64,000 bases of DNA from Symsagittifera roscoffensis (lineage: Eukaryota; Xenacoelomorpha; Acoela; Convolutidae). The translations under genes and the position numbers were made by a program. How positions within the stretch are numbered: the first letter of the stretch is position 1; the number at the start of each line of letters is the position of its first letter. Shown here piece by piece: positions 40,936 through 49,648 of this stretch. The stretch spans positions 49,769,467 to 49,833,466 of the forward strand of contig NC_087070.1 of the NCBI RefSeq assembly GCF_963678635.1, in the 5' to 3' direction. The notes under the pieces were generated by a model. The model saw only the letters and a program-made list of their open reading frames with translations. It searched no databases and had not been told where the DNA came from.

Positions 40936-41520
40936 GTGAGGGAGACGCTCAAGGCAAAAGGCTATGATCTCAACCAGGTAGAGACGGGAGAGGCACAGAT
41001 AGACGATGACTTAATGAGGTTACTCGAGAAACTAGCAGATGATAAACCCGTGATCCAAGAAAAGGGTAAAAAGGAACCGGAGGTCACAATACTGCGAAAG
41101 AGCGAGATAGTTAGTGAGGAAGTCACCTCGAAGGTGACTAACCCTGATGGGAAAGAAGTCGTGCAGTCACTGGTTGAAAAAATCCCTGAGGACATACTTG
41201 AACAGACTCGGGCTAGGAAAAAGAGAGTGGAGTTCAAGGAAGAGGCTGAATACCTGGGACTAGGTCAAGAGTCCGGGGAGCGGTCCACGTCCACGGAGGA
41301 AGGAAACACTGATGGAGCAAATTCGTCCGGGGAGTGTGAAATGTGGGATGAGGACTCGGAAGAGAGCAGCGACAATCAAGTTAGTCTCTGCATGATATTG
41401 GCAGAAGAAAAGATTAGACACAGCGACAGGGAATTACAAACAGATCCGTCAACAGGAACCTTCATCTTGGACGTACAGGAAGTACGAGGAGGTGAAGAAC
41501 TTGAAAGAATTGCAGTTTAG
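40936..41520 (+). CDS. A3 acidic linker, single open frame
   Basis: 194 codons between RNase H and integrase, rich in Glu, Lys and Ser, with helical segments (DDDLMRLLEKLADDKPVIQE, VTSKVTNPDGKEVVQSLVEK). No recognised domain. It is the cleanest copy of the linker that is fragmented in A1 and A2. By position it is part of the Pol polyprotein. Confidence 0.6.
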   Translation: MRETLKAKGYDLNQVETGEAQIDDDLMRLLEKLADDKPVIQEKGKKEPEVTILRKSEIVSEEVTSKVTNPDGKEVVQSLVEKIPEDILEQTRARKKRVEFKEEAEYLGLGQESGERSTSTEEGNTDGANSSGECEMWDEDSEESSDNQVSLCMILAEEKIRHSDRELQTDPSTGTFILDVQEVRGGEELERIAV

Positions 41521-41571
41521 AGGAAACCATTCAGGGAACTATCATGCAACTCAAATGTCAGAACAAATCTG

Positions 41572-43191
41572 GTGCCAGAGGATGACATGAAGATAGTAAA
41601 GAGAATAGTATGCGTGAAGCTGAATGACGACATCCACAACCCTGGGGAAATGAATGGACAGATCATGGCACTGAAGGAACACGTCAAGGCGAGATATAGG
41701 CTGTCGGACCTGATAAGAGCCCAGAAGAATGACAAGATGACAAGTAACCTCTCCAAATGGATCCGAATGGGGTCCAAGGAGAAAGGGGAACTTGAAGAAG
41801 ACAGCTACAAGATCCTGAGCCAGTTCTACAAAGAAAGGAAAGAGTTACTCTATCACACGGCTGACGGGGTGGTAGCATGCAAGAGAAAAGACGAGGAGAA
41901 GATACTACACAAGCACAACCTCACCATATTACCACAATTATATCAGACAGAGGTGCTGTTCAGATTGCACGACCAAATGGGGCACCAGGGGATAGACAAG
42001 GTGCAACAAAGAATACTTCACAGGTTCGATTGGCTAGGATTGAGGAAAGCTTGTGAAAGGTGGGTGAATGCAAGCCTGGCATGCCTGCAAGTGAAAGACC
42101 CAAGGAAGATGAAATTCCCACTCAAGTCGGTGGAAAGCTCGGAATTTAACGAAGTGGTGCAGATAGACCATCAAAAGATCTGTTTGAAGAAGTCGGGGCA
42201 TAACCAGATACTGGTTATAATTGACCACTTCACAAAGCTGACAGAAGCAGTGCCGTGTCAAACAGCTTCGGCAGAGGAGACTTGTGACCACTTGATAACC
42301 CATTGGATATCGAGGTATGGTTGTCCAATGACTTTTCTGTCAGACAACGGTAAGGCCTTTGTGGGGGACTTGACTAAGGAATTAATGAAGAGGTCACACA
42401 TTGCTCAAGTACACTCAACGACTTACTATCCTCAGACCAACGGGCTGGTAGGGAGACAGAATAGAACGTTGGTGAATATGGTGAGGGTATACTGCTCAAG
42501 GTCCATGACGGACTGGGATAAATATCTGCCGCAAGTCGTAGGGGCATACAACAGTACTCAACACTCAACAACGGGCATCAGTCCTTTCATGATGTTGACA
42601 GGCAAAGAAAGAGCGATGCCCCTGACATTCTTTTACCCGGAATATGAAGGGAAAAGGACGTCGCCTCAAGCTTACGTGAAAGAAGCGATCAGAAGACAGC
42701 AGGAAATAAACGAGCTATGCAGGAGGAACACTGCGCAAGCACAAATGAGACAACGCAAGAAATATGATGAAAGGATATTACAGGTGAAGCCATATGAAGT
42801 CGGCCAGTACGTGTGGGTTTTCCAGAATGTTATACCGCCCAAAGGGACGAAGAAACTACTCAAGAAATGGAGAGGACCATTCATGATAACAGAGGTACAT
42901 CAACAAGGACGGTTCTACCGCTTGAGTACTGGGCGAGCAGCACACTATGAGAACCTGAAGCCTCATGTCCCATCCCCAGAGGACTGGTGCATACCAATAG
43001 ACATGGAGGGACTAGAGTACCTACTGGTGGAGCCAGCATGTGAAGTGAACGAAAAAGGCACCAGAGACAAAAATGATGGCAATGAGAACTTGAGTTTGGA
43101 TGAAAATGAAAAAATAGAAGCGGACTCTGAATCGGAATCTTTTGTGGAAGAAGACTGGAACGATCCGGAGCAAGGTGAGGTGCCGAAGTAG
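41572..43191 (+). CDS. A3 integrase with GPY/F-like tail; catalytic Glu replaced
   Basis: 539 codons: N-terminal stretch, zinc domain (LHDQMGHQG, then SLACLQ in which the first Cys is Ser), DDE core with Asp in VQIDHQKI and Asp in LSDNGKAF, but NGLVGRQN where A2 has NGLVERQN: the catalytic Glu is Gly. The GPY/F-like module is complete (GQYVWVFQNV, KKWRGPFMITEVH, AAHYENLKPH). Then comes an acidic tail to a TAG at 43189, which replaces TGG. The enzyme would be inactive despite the open frame. Confidence 0.92.
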   Translation: MPEDDMKIVKRIVCVKLNDDIHNPGEMNGQIMALKEHVKARYRLSDLIRAQKNDKMTSNLSKWIRMGSKEKGELEEDSYKILSQFYKERKELLYHTADGVVACKRKDEEKILHKHNLTILPQLYQTEVLFRLHDQMGHQGIDKVQQRILHRFDWLGLRKACERWVNASLACLQVKDPRKMKFPLKSVESSEFNEVVQIDHQKICLKKSGHNQILVIIDHFTKLTEAVPCQTASAEETCDHLITHWISRYGCPMTFLSDNGKAFVGDLTKELMKRSHIAQVHSTTYYPQTNGLVGRQNRTLVNMVRVYCSRSMTDWDKYLPQVVGAYNSTQHSTTGISPFMMLTGKERAMPLTFFYPEYEGKRTSPQAYVKEAIRRQQEINELCRRNTAQAQMRQRKKYDERILQVKPYEVGQYVWVFQNVIPPKGTKKLLKKWRGPFMITEVHQQGRFYRLSTGRAAHYENLKPHVPSPEDWCIPIDMEGLEYLLVEPACEVNEKGTRDKNDGNENLSLDENEKIEADSESESFVEEDWNDPEQGEVPK

Positions 43192-44285
43192 ACAGAACCA
43201 GACTTATCAATACCATTGGGGACAAAAAGTGGCAATCGCAAACGCACAGGCATGAGGTATAACAGGTATGGGGACGATTTCCTGATCGATAAGATACAGC
43301 CCGATGACCTAGGCAAAGAACTAATAAGTGTGGGCGAGCTGGCGGCAGATGGTGAATGGCAAATCATCGATGATAATGAACACTACCCACAAGAAGACTA
43401 CTCGACACCGGAGCGGGAGACGGATTTAGAACAGAGCGAGATAGAGAGGAGGGAGAATACGAACCTGAGGATATTAGAATGGATGCGCGATGTCAAGAAC
43501 GGAAGCGAAGAAGGACAAAGCATACAGCAAGTTGACATATCAGCGGGGAAGTACATGAAGACGGAGAATCCTCTTTTCGGCTGGTCGGCAACAGACAGCC
43601 TGCTCGACATTCCGCCAGATAATTCAGACCCAGCATCATCGACGGGGACGTCGATAAATATTTTTGTCCGGGGAGTGGGGGTAGGACTTACCCACACCGA
43701 AAATTTGATGATAAAGAAACTCAGGGAAGTGAGAGAAACGTGCGGACTGGAACTGGATGGGGAGGAGGCCGAGCCTACCATAGGACGGAATTTCAAAACG
43801 AAGTTAAATATACCAAACGAATCGAATACTCGGAAAATATCCTGATAACCGATAGTGACTTCATTCTGTCAGACAGGACTAGCGCAATCTGTATCACGGC
43901 GGACATGAGCTTCAAATCAAGACTGGAGGCTGACTTCAAGAGAGAGTACCAGAACGTGGAGTTTCTGTTCAGACAGAGACCGGGGCTAGGAGGAATGGCT
44001 GCGCTTCCACCATCAGTAGCACAAGTCCCGAGCAAATACCTGTGCTTCCTAGTGACGAGGGTCAATGACAGGAACACGATCGATCCCGAACACGTGATGT
44101 TGAAACTAACAAGACTACGAGACTTCATGATTGAAAGAAGGATAACGGAGGTCTCAATGCCGGTGTATGACCCAAACAGGGGCAAATTGAGCCCAAGGGA
44201 ATTGTACGCTATCCTACTCGTGGGCTTCACAGAAACTGAGTCAATGGTACATCTTCATAAGAAGTACTACTTGAGCATTGCCTGA
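43192..44285 (+). pseudogene. A3 macro-like domain region, one frameshift
   Basis: The frame 43216-43845 gives the linker, GTSINIFVRGVGVGLTHTEN and REVRETCGLELDGEE. A 5-bp duplication (CGAAT near 43821) shifts the frame. The frame to 44285 gives the macro-like domain: ILITDSDFILSDRTSAICIT, MSFKSRLEADFKREY, GLGGMAALPPS, YLCFLVTRVNDR, the helix of MLKLTRLRDFMIE, VSMPVYDPNRGKL, then FTETESMVHLHKKYYL. It ends at TGA 44283-44285, which I take as the native end of gag-pol-macro. Confidence 0.8.
43666..43676 (+). promoter_or_regulatory. Candidate central polypurine tract (A3)
   Basis: GTCCGGGGAGT followed by GGGGGTAGGA, matching 48739-48749 before the LTR. Confidence 0.55.
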
Positions 44286-44828
44286 GTCGGGTACACGGGG
44301 GTCTCGAGTTGGGCATGAGGGGAGAATCTCGAGCTAGGTGTGGTGGTACAAAACAGGTAAAGAATTTTAAAGGTGATTGGCATGACAATTGAAATTTTAA
44401 ATGATTGATGGTGCTAAAACATGAAATGAATCTGAATGTTCTTAGAAAATTTCCAATTGAACTATTTTAGTAGGACGAAAAGGAAAGGGTTTTAACTATA
44501 GTGGTAAAGTGGGTTTTTAGGTTAGGAACACAGCCTGTTAGTCTAAAAATCGGGTGTTATTTTCAGACTGATTTGGTAAAGTCAAATTGACTACCCAACT
44601 GCATTCAATTGAAGAAAGGAAGTCCTTAAACGAAAACGCAAATTGAACGACGCTTCAAGAAGTAATACTCAAGTTGCTAAGGTAAAACTCAAGTTGCTAA
44701 GGTAAAACTCAAGTTGCTAAGGTAAAACTCAAGTTGCTAAGGTAAAACTCAAGTTGCTAAGGTAAAACTCAAGTTGCTAAGGTAAAACTCAAGTTGCTAA
44801 TACTCAAGATCACCTGGAAGTTACAGAA
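44286..44828 (+). other. A3 spacer before ORF2
   Basis: Non-coding, AT-rich, aligned with the other spacers. It contains the VNTR and ends TTACAG-AA-ATG, with the acceptor-like AG at 44825-44826. Confidence 0.65.
44668..44800 (+). repeat. 20-bp tandem repeat, seven units (A3)
   Basis: CTCAAGTTGCTAAGGTAAAA starts at 44668 and recurs every 20 bp to 44788. The repeats are nearly perfect, which suggests recent expansion. Confidence 0.95.
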
Positions 44829-46375
44829 ATGGCAGATGGATTCTGGAAGTCCATGCCATCGGCTTTGAAAAAGCCCACATTGATGAGTTGTACAGACGCC
44901 TGAGGGACCTGGATTACACTCAAGTGGATGAGAGAATGGCATTGATGCTGAATGCCATCCTCCAGTTGGAGGAACAGGGCGAGTGCCGGGAGTCTGCGAC
45001 AGAAGCGGTTTTGATGGTCGGCTACACCACCGATGGAATATCCAACCAAGAGCAAACCAGATGGCTGTCCTGGAACGTGGATGGAGCAATAAGGGGGTTT
45101 GACTTGGCAAGGAACCCTGGCTTGAGTAACAATACCGAGTATGGTGCAGGGGAGTTCCCACTGCCGATCAGACCATCAGTCAGATCTACAGGCCAGAGCA
45201 CGAGTAAGATACCATCGATGTCACGAGCGCAACAAACGGGGGAAGCGTATCCAGACCTCAGTATCATGAAGAGAGAGCTTGAGAGGACTCAGCGGGAGAG
45301 AAACAAAGCGAACCTCGACCGGGATCAAGCGAAGCTTGAGAGAGATCAGGCGAAACTTGAGAGGGATCAAGCGGTCGTCGAAAAGGACCAAGCGCGGAGG
45401 GAACTGGATATGTTGAGAGCTGAGCATCTACAGGAACAAAGAGTACGAGAGAATGCCGCGAATTGTGAGCAGCTGAAGTCGGAGCTTGAAAAGATCCAGC
45501 AACGACAACGCGAGCTTGACATGCAGAAAGGGGCTAAGCCCAAAGAGCGGATGGTTACCGGCTCAAGGCCAGAGTTGCGTATGGAGGTGGACGAAGCTCC
45601 TAGATCGAAGGGACGATTTAAACTTGATCGCGCGGCTCAAGAACATATGAATGAGGGGTTGGAGGTGTGGATACCAACTGAATCAGCGTCCTCCCTGCGT
45701 GGCCTAGAGACACAAATAATACGCCCGTTGATGGACGTCGCGCTGCCTGGATATACCCCAAGTTCAACCCCGAGCAGTAGTCAGGTGAGCGGTAGCTCGT
45801 CACGACTGAAAGAGTTGCACGAGCGGCTACAGCTAAGGAGTTGTGAGAGTCCAGCAAGAGTGGAGCTACCCTCGACGTGGAGGGAGCAAACTGTCAGGAG
45901 TGTGGTGATCTCAAGTTACAAGAAGAATACGGAAGGCAGATAGCACAGGCACAATCGGATAGATTGGAGCACGGCGCAGAGAGACAGGAGGGATTGCTTC
46001 CATGACGCGGCTTGGGTGGAATAACTCACGCAGCCACGTGTGCCTGAGGGGGCGGTCCACCTGATCATAGGGGACAGCTTGTTGCGGGTGCTGACCCGGA
46101 TTCAGTCCCATTGGCAAACGGGGATCTTGAGTTTCGCTGGAGCTGCGATGCCGCAGATGTTGGCAACACTTGAGATGCTAGGGATGGCAAGAGTATACAC
46201 GGTAACTCTGATGGTCGGGACGAACGACGTGTCTAGGGGGGAGGCAAGGAAGGTGACGAGGCTGCATGACAAGATGAGCTGCTTTCTTTAGGAATTGCGG
46301 ATTCAAAAAGATAGTGCTATTCTCACGGTGTGCACCATTCCTTATAGCATGAAAGCGGACCAACATAAAGGAGAT
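44829..46375 (+). pseudogene. A3 ORF2 N-terminal part, truncated SGNH domain
   Basis: ATG at 44829. A one-base loss near 44881 shifts the frame, and from 44888 to 45943 it is open: helical domain, coiled coil (DRDQAKLERDQAKLERDQAV) and linker. TAG at 45941 replaces TAC, and a TAA at ~46022 replaces another TAC. The SGNH part (IGDSLLRVL, GTNDVSRG) is in the frame 46040-46291. Block V (DGIHFD) is gone, because the element jumps at ~46370 to a point equivalent to 29745 of A2. Confidence 0.8.
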
Positions 46376-46413
46376 AGACACTGTGGAGAGAGAGAGAGAG
46401 ACCTAGCCTAGGT

Positions 46414-48315
46414 TTGATTCTCGAGAAAACACCGGAAGTAATAAGTGTGCCGTGCTCAAGTAAAAGAGTCGAACTAAAAATGGGTAACGGGAACGGCATG
46501 TTGACCACAAATCTGGTAGTGGTGTGGAAATTGCTCAGGCCCTCCTGGTGTCCACATCCCCATGGGAACCTGATCGAGGAAGTCACGGAGCGAGTGAGAC
46601 TAGCGCTGAGAGAGGATGAAGATTTGGCGACATTGAGTATAGTACATAGACTGATCTTGCCTCATGTGAAGGAGTCGAGTGAGGTGACGAGTGGAACAGG
46701 GTCGGTAAAGAAAATGGAGCCGGGCAGTTGTCTTGACTCGACGTGTGGGAATGGCGAGCACACCTGCGATGGACGATCATGTGTCAGGATACAGTCTTTC
46801 CAGAAAGAAGACCTAGTCACCTGGTTTGAAGACATTACCGAAAGGGAGAAGAGTGAGATACAGATAGTGGCTGAGTGTTACGCGAGTACGACGGTGAACC
46901 TAGCAACAGCTCTGGGATTCTTCTCAAGAATGTGCAGTCTCCAGTCACTGGAGAAGCTAGAGTCAGAACACCACTTGGTGACAACGTTGAGCGTGGAGTC
47001 ATGGCCCGGGGTGTTGCAAGTGACCCAGAAACACATCAAGAGTTGGAAGGTTGGACTCGAAGCGGAGATGGGATTTCCCATGAGCGAAGCCTATGGTCTG
47101 CCTCTAAATGCGAAGTCCCTAGTGGGGTCAGTGATGGCCAACCTATGTGGCAGCCACTATCCATTACACATGGCGATGGTGGAAGTATCCAGCCAAAGGG
47201 TATTGATAGACAAAGCCTTCTCAGTGCCCAAATGCGTAAGACTGGCTCGGATGTCGCATCATTCACACAAGCTGTTGAGGAAGATCCGAGGAACAGTGCC
47301 GAAAGAACAGAGGAACGATTTGAGTGAAATCTGGGGTGAAGAACTTCTAGGTTTGGAGGGTGAAAACACAAGTGACCATGAGAGACAAAACGTGATCGGG
47401 AAACCTATGGTTGGTGCTCCAAACTTGGAGGAGATCGACGTGATACAAGAGAAAATGATGGAACTTGAGCCTCTCCTAGAAGCCTCAGGAGAACGCAATC
47501 TTAGGAGAATCGACCTCTCACATGGGGATTGTCCATGCCACTGTCTGGCGCAGACAGTGTGGTACCCAGACCACGCCAATCTCTGCCTGATCTGGGATGT
47601 GGAAGAAATCAGGTCGTTGGGACTGCCCAATCATCAGCAAAAGGTGACCATCTTGGTGGTGAGCACGATGCTGGCTCTACGATGGATTGAAGAAAATATA
47701 GCAAAGTATCGGGAATCGAAGACGCCAACGGCAGAGTCGATTCACGCGATAGATTACAGCAGGAGACTTGAGTTGTTCGAGACCGCATGCAAGGTATTCG
47801 CCATACCAATGGAATTCAGACACTTGTGGAGCCGCTTGAGGTTCTTTCCTTGGTTTCGCGCGACGTTAACGTCCTGGTTATACGTGGTGACGAAGGATCA
47901 CATGAGGAAACATCAAAAGGAATATCGACAGTTCCAGGCCGAGTTAGGACCAGATGCCTTCAAGAGACCTCTGCTGACCCATCGAAATGCGATCACGACG
48001 GGGTGGAAAAGAGTGGGTAGAGTATCCAGAAACAACACTAGAGCGAGGGAGTCGATACTGGAGGAGGGTCTGGCGAAGAATGTAAGCTTGAGTCTTCACA
48101 ATTCCTTCTGTTTGAACCGGGAGTCGAAGGTGAAGAGCTTACCAAATCAAGTGAAGAGATTGCAGGAGCAAAGGGAGTGGATGCAATCCTATGAACAGCT
48201 GAAGGCTTGGGAGGAGATTGTGATCAGCTCCGATGATGAGGAGGCACTATTGAAACAGATCACAGTGTCAAATATATCTGGATCTGGTACCTCGAAGACG
48301 ATGAACACGAAGTGA
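46414..48315 (+). CDS. A3 ORF2 C-terminal domain, intact frame
   Basis: 633 codons uninterrupted. Residues ~1-80 match the end of the long B1 frame (LRPSWCPHPHGNLIEEVTER). At ~110 lies CLDSTCGNGEHTCDGRSC (CX4CX6CX4C), then VNLATALGFFSRM, FSVPKCVRLARMSHHSHKLL, EPLLEASGERNLRRIDLSHG, DCPCHCLAQTVWYPDHANLC, helical segments, LTHRNAITTGWKRVGRVSRN, LSLHNSFCLNRES, and an acidic end. It is conserved across families A, B and C, so it is a genuine protein domain, but I recognise no family. No signal peptide or membrane span. The upstream frame begins at the deletion junction, so the first codons are not the native start. Confidence 0.8.
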   Translation: MILEKTPEVISVPCSSKRVELKMGNGNGMLTTNLVVVWKLLRPSWCPHPHGNLIEEVTERVRLALREDEDLATLSIVHRLILPHVKESSEVTSGTGSVKKMEPGSCLDSTCGNGEHTCDGRSCVRIQSFQKEDLVTWFEDITEREKSEIQIVAECYASTTVNLATALGFFSRMCSLQSLEKLESEHHLVTTLSVESWPGVLQVTQKHIKSWKVGLEAEMGFPMSEAYGLPLNAKSLVGSVMANLCGSHYPLHMAMVEVSSQRVLIDKAFSVPKCVRLARMSHHSHKLLRKIRGTVPKEQRNDLSEIWGEELLGLEGENTSDHERQNVIGKPMVGAPNLEEIDVIQEKMMELEPLLEASGERNLRRIDLSHGDCPCHCLAQTVWYPDHANLCLIWDVEEIRSLGLPNHQQKVTILVVSTMLALRWIEENIAKYRESKTPTAESIHAIDYSRRLELFETACKVFAIPMEFRHLWSRLRFFPWFRATLTSWLYVVTKDHMRKHQKEYRQFQAELGPDAFKRPLLTHRNAITTGWKRVGRVSRNNTRARESILEEGLAKNVSLSLHNSFCLNRESKVKSLPNQVKRLQEQREWMQSYEQLKAWEEIVISSDDEEALLKQITVSNISGSGTSKTMNTK

Positions 48316-48750
48316 GCCGGTGGCTCAAAAGGGAATTCTAGAGTCTTGAGTCTTGAGAGGGAGGGGGCTCCAGGGTGAACATGGATGAAATCTGGGTTCA
48401 CGAAAAAGAAATTTTAACAAATGAGATATTGTTATTAATATGCTATATCTATTATATAAATCAAAATGCTGCATGACAATTTCCTGATTGAATAGGGCAA
48501 AAGAAGTTTTAAATTACTAGCTTAAAAAGCGAGAATTCATAGGTGCAGGTGTGTGCAGATTTTGATTGCTGTTTAGCTATAGTGTGAAATTTTATATGCT
48601 TGTGAATTTTGGAAGGTAGATAAACTTAAGTCTGCTGCAAACTTCTGTAAATGACCACTGGCACTGTATCTTGAGTGACACTCGGATTTCTGGGGATTCA
48701 CTGAAAGAGGCAGCACGCGATGAGGACATCGTTCTTCAGTCCGGGGAGTA
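48316..48750 (+). other. A3 3' UTR with polypurine tract
   Basis: Same as 31584-32020: a purine run near 48352, a hairpin with GTGAAC and GTTCAC arms, and GTCCGGGGAGTA at 48739-48750 directly before TGTGCC. Confidence 0.7.
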
Positions 48751-49648
48751 TGTGCCAGTCGGTCATATCTGGAAGTTTGACCTTGAGGGACACAAATATA
48801 CGTGATTTTCGAGTGAAGTTTTATTTTTCGAAATTTCGAATGGAGCCTGTCATGCTCATTTTTCTCGCAACAACTGAAAACAAAAAGTGAAAAATCAGAA
48901 CGACCGAATTTACAATTGCGGGAAAATACTTAAGAAAACAGCAGGAAATTGCTATTCGCAATTTCCAGATACAAAATAAGACACGAGTAGAGCCGTCTTA
49001 TCCTGAAATAGGAGGCGAGATAATCACGAGAGAAGAGAGCAATTATTCAAACTGAACCAGAGTGAACCTTCAACGGAAAGGTGGACAGCTGGAGTGTCCC
49101 AATGGTTCAGACTAAAACTTCAATTCTAGAGTCTAAACTTATCTCTGCTATTAAAAATTATTAGTATTGAACTTATGAAGTTATCTTATTTACTTCTCGA
49201 GTTGCTCATTAATTTAATTACTCCTTATACTCGAGTGCGTCAACATGTGAGTTCCTAATTTAATTTTCTCGAGTGTGTTTTATGATTGTTATGTTGAGAT
49301 AAGGCGAGTTTTAGGTTGATCCATCTGAAATGGATCAAAGTTCCACTGTCTAATAAAAAGTAACTTAACGGATTGTTCCGACCCTGTTTTTAACGGCGTT
49401 CGTGTATTTTGGGTATTTTGAGACCTAAGTATGGGAACGTTCTTATTTTTTAGAGTGGGGGGATATTTTGGTAGTAGCCTTTAAGCTGTAACGGGTTCTA
49501 GTCTCATGTCGCAAACGAACCGAATTGGCTCCGACCGTTCTTGAGTTAGAAAAACACAAGAGATAGTGTCCCTGACTCTTGAGCCAATGGTTATAGGGCC
49601 TATTTTTCTTAAGCCTCATATGTGACCGAAGTAGGCGACTGTTACAAG
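48751..49648 (+). repeat. A3 3' LTR (alpha form with AATAAA block)
   Basis: Starts TGTGCCAGTCGG without the 194-bp duplication seen at 32021. It holds the alpha three-way junction (49052-49110), the terminal hairpin and the block with AATAAA (from 49345) ending GCGACTGTTACA. It then runs straight into the beta block of the tandem array. Confidence 0.65.

Noticed and set aside
8814-48315. Repeat-induced C-to-T mutation (RIP or APOBEC-like)
   Set aside because: Lesions include GAG to TAG, GAA to TAA, TAC to TAG and indels, so transitions do not dominate.
48955-49120. Hammerhead ribozyme in the LTR
   Set aside because: The stems form a three-way junction, but the required CUGAUGA and GAAA core is absent.
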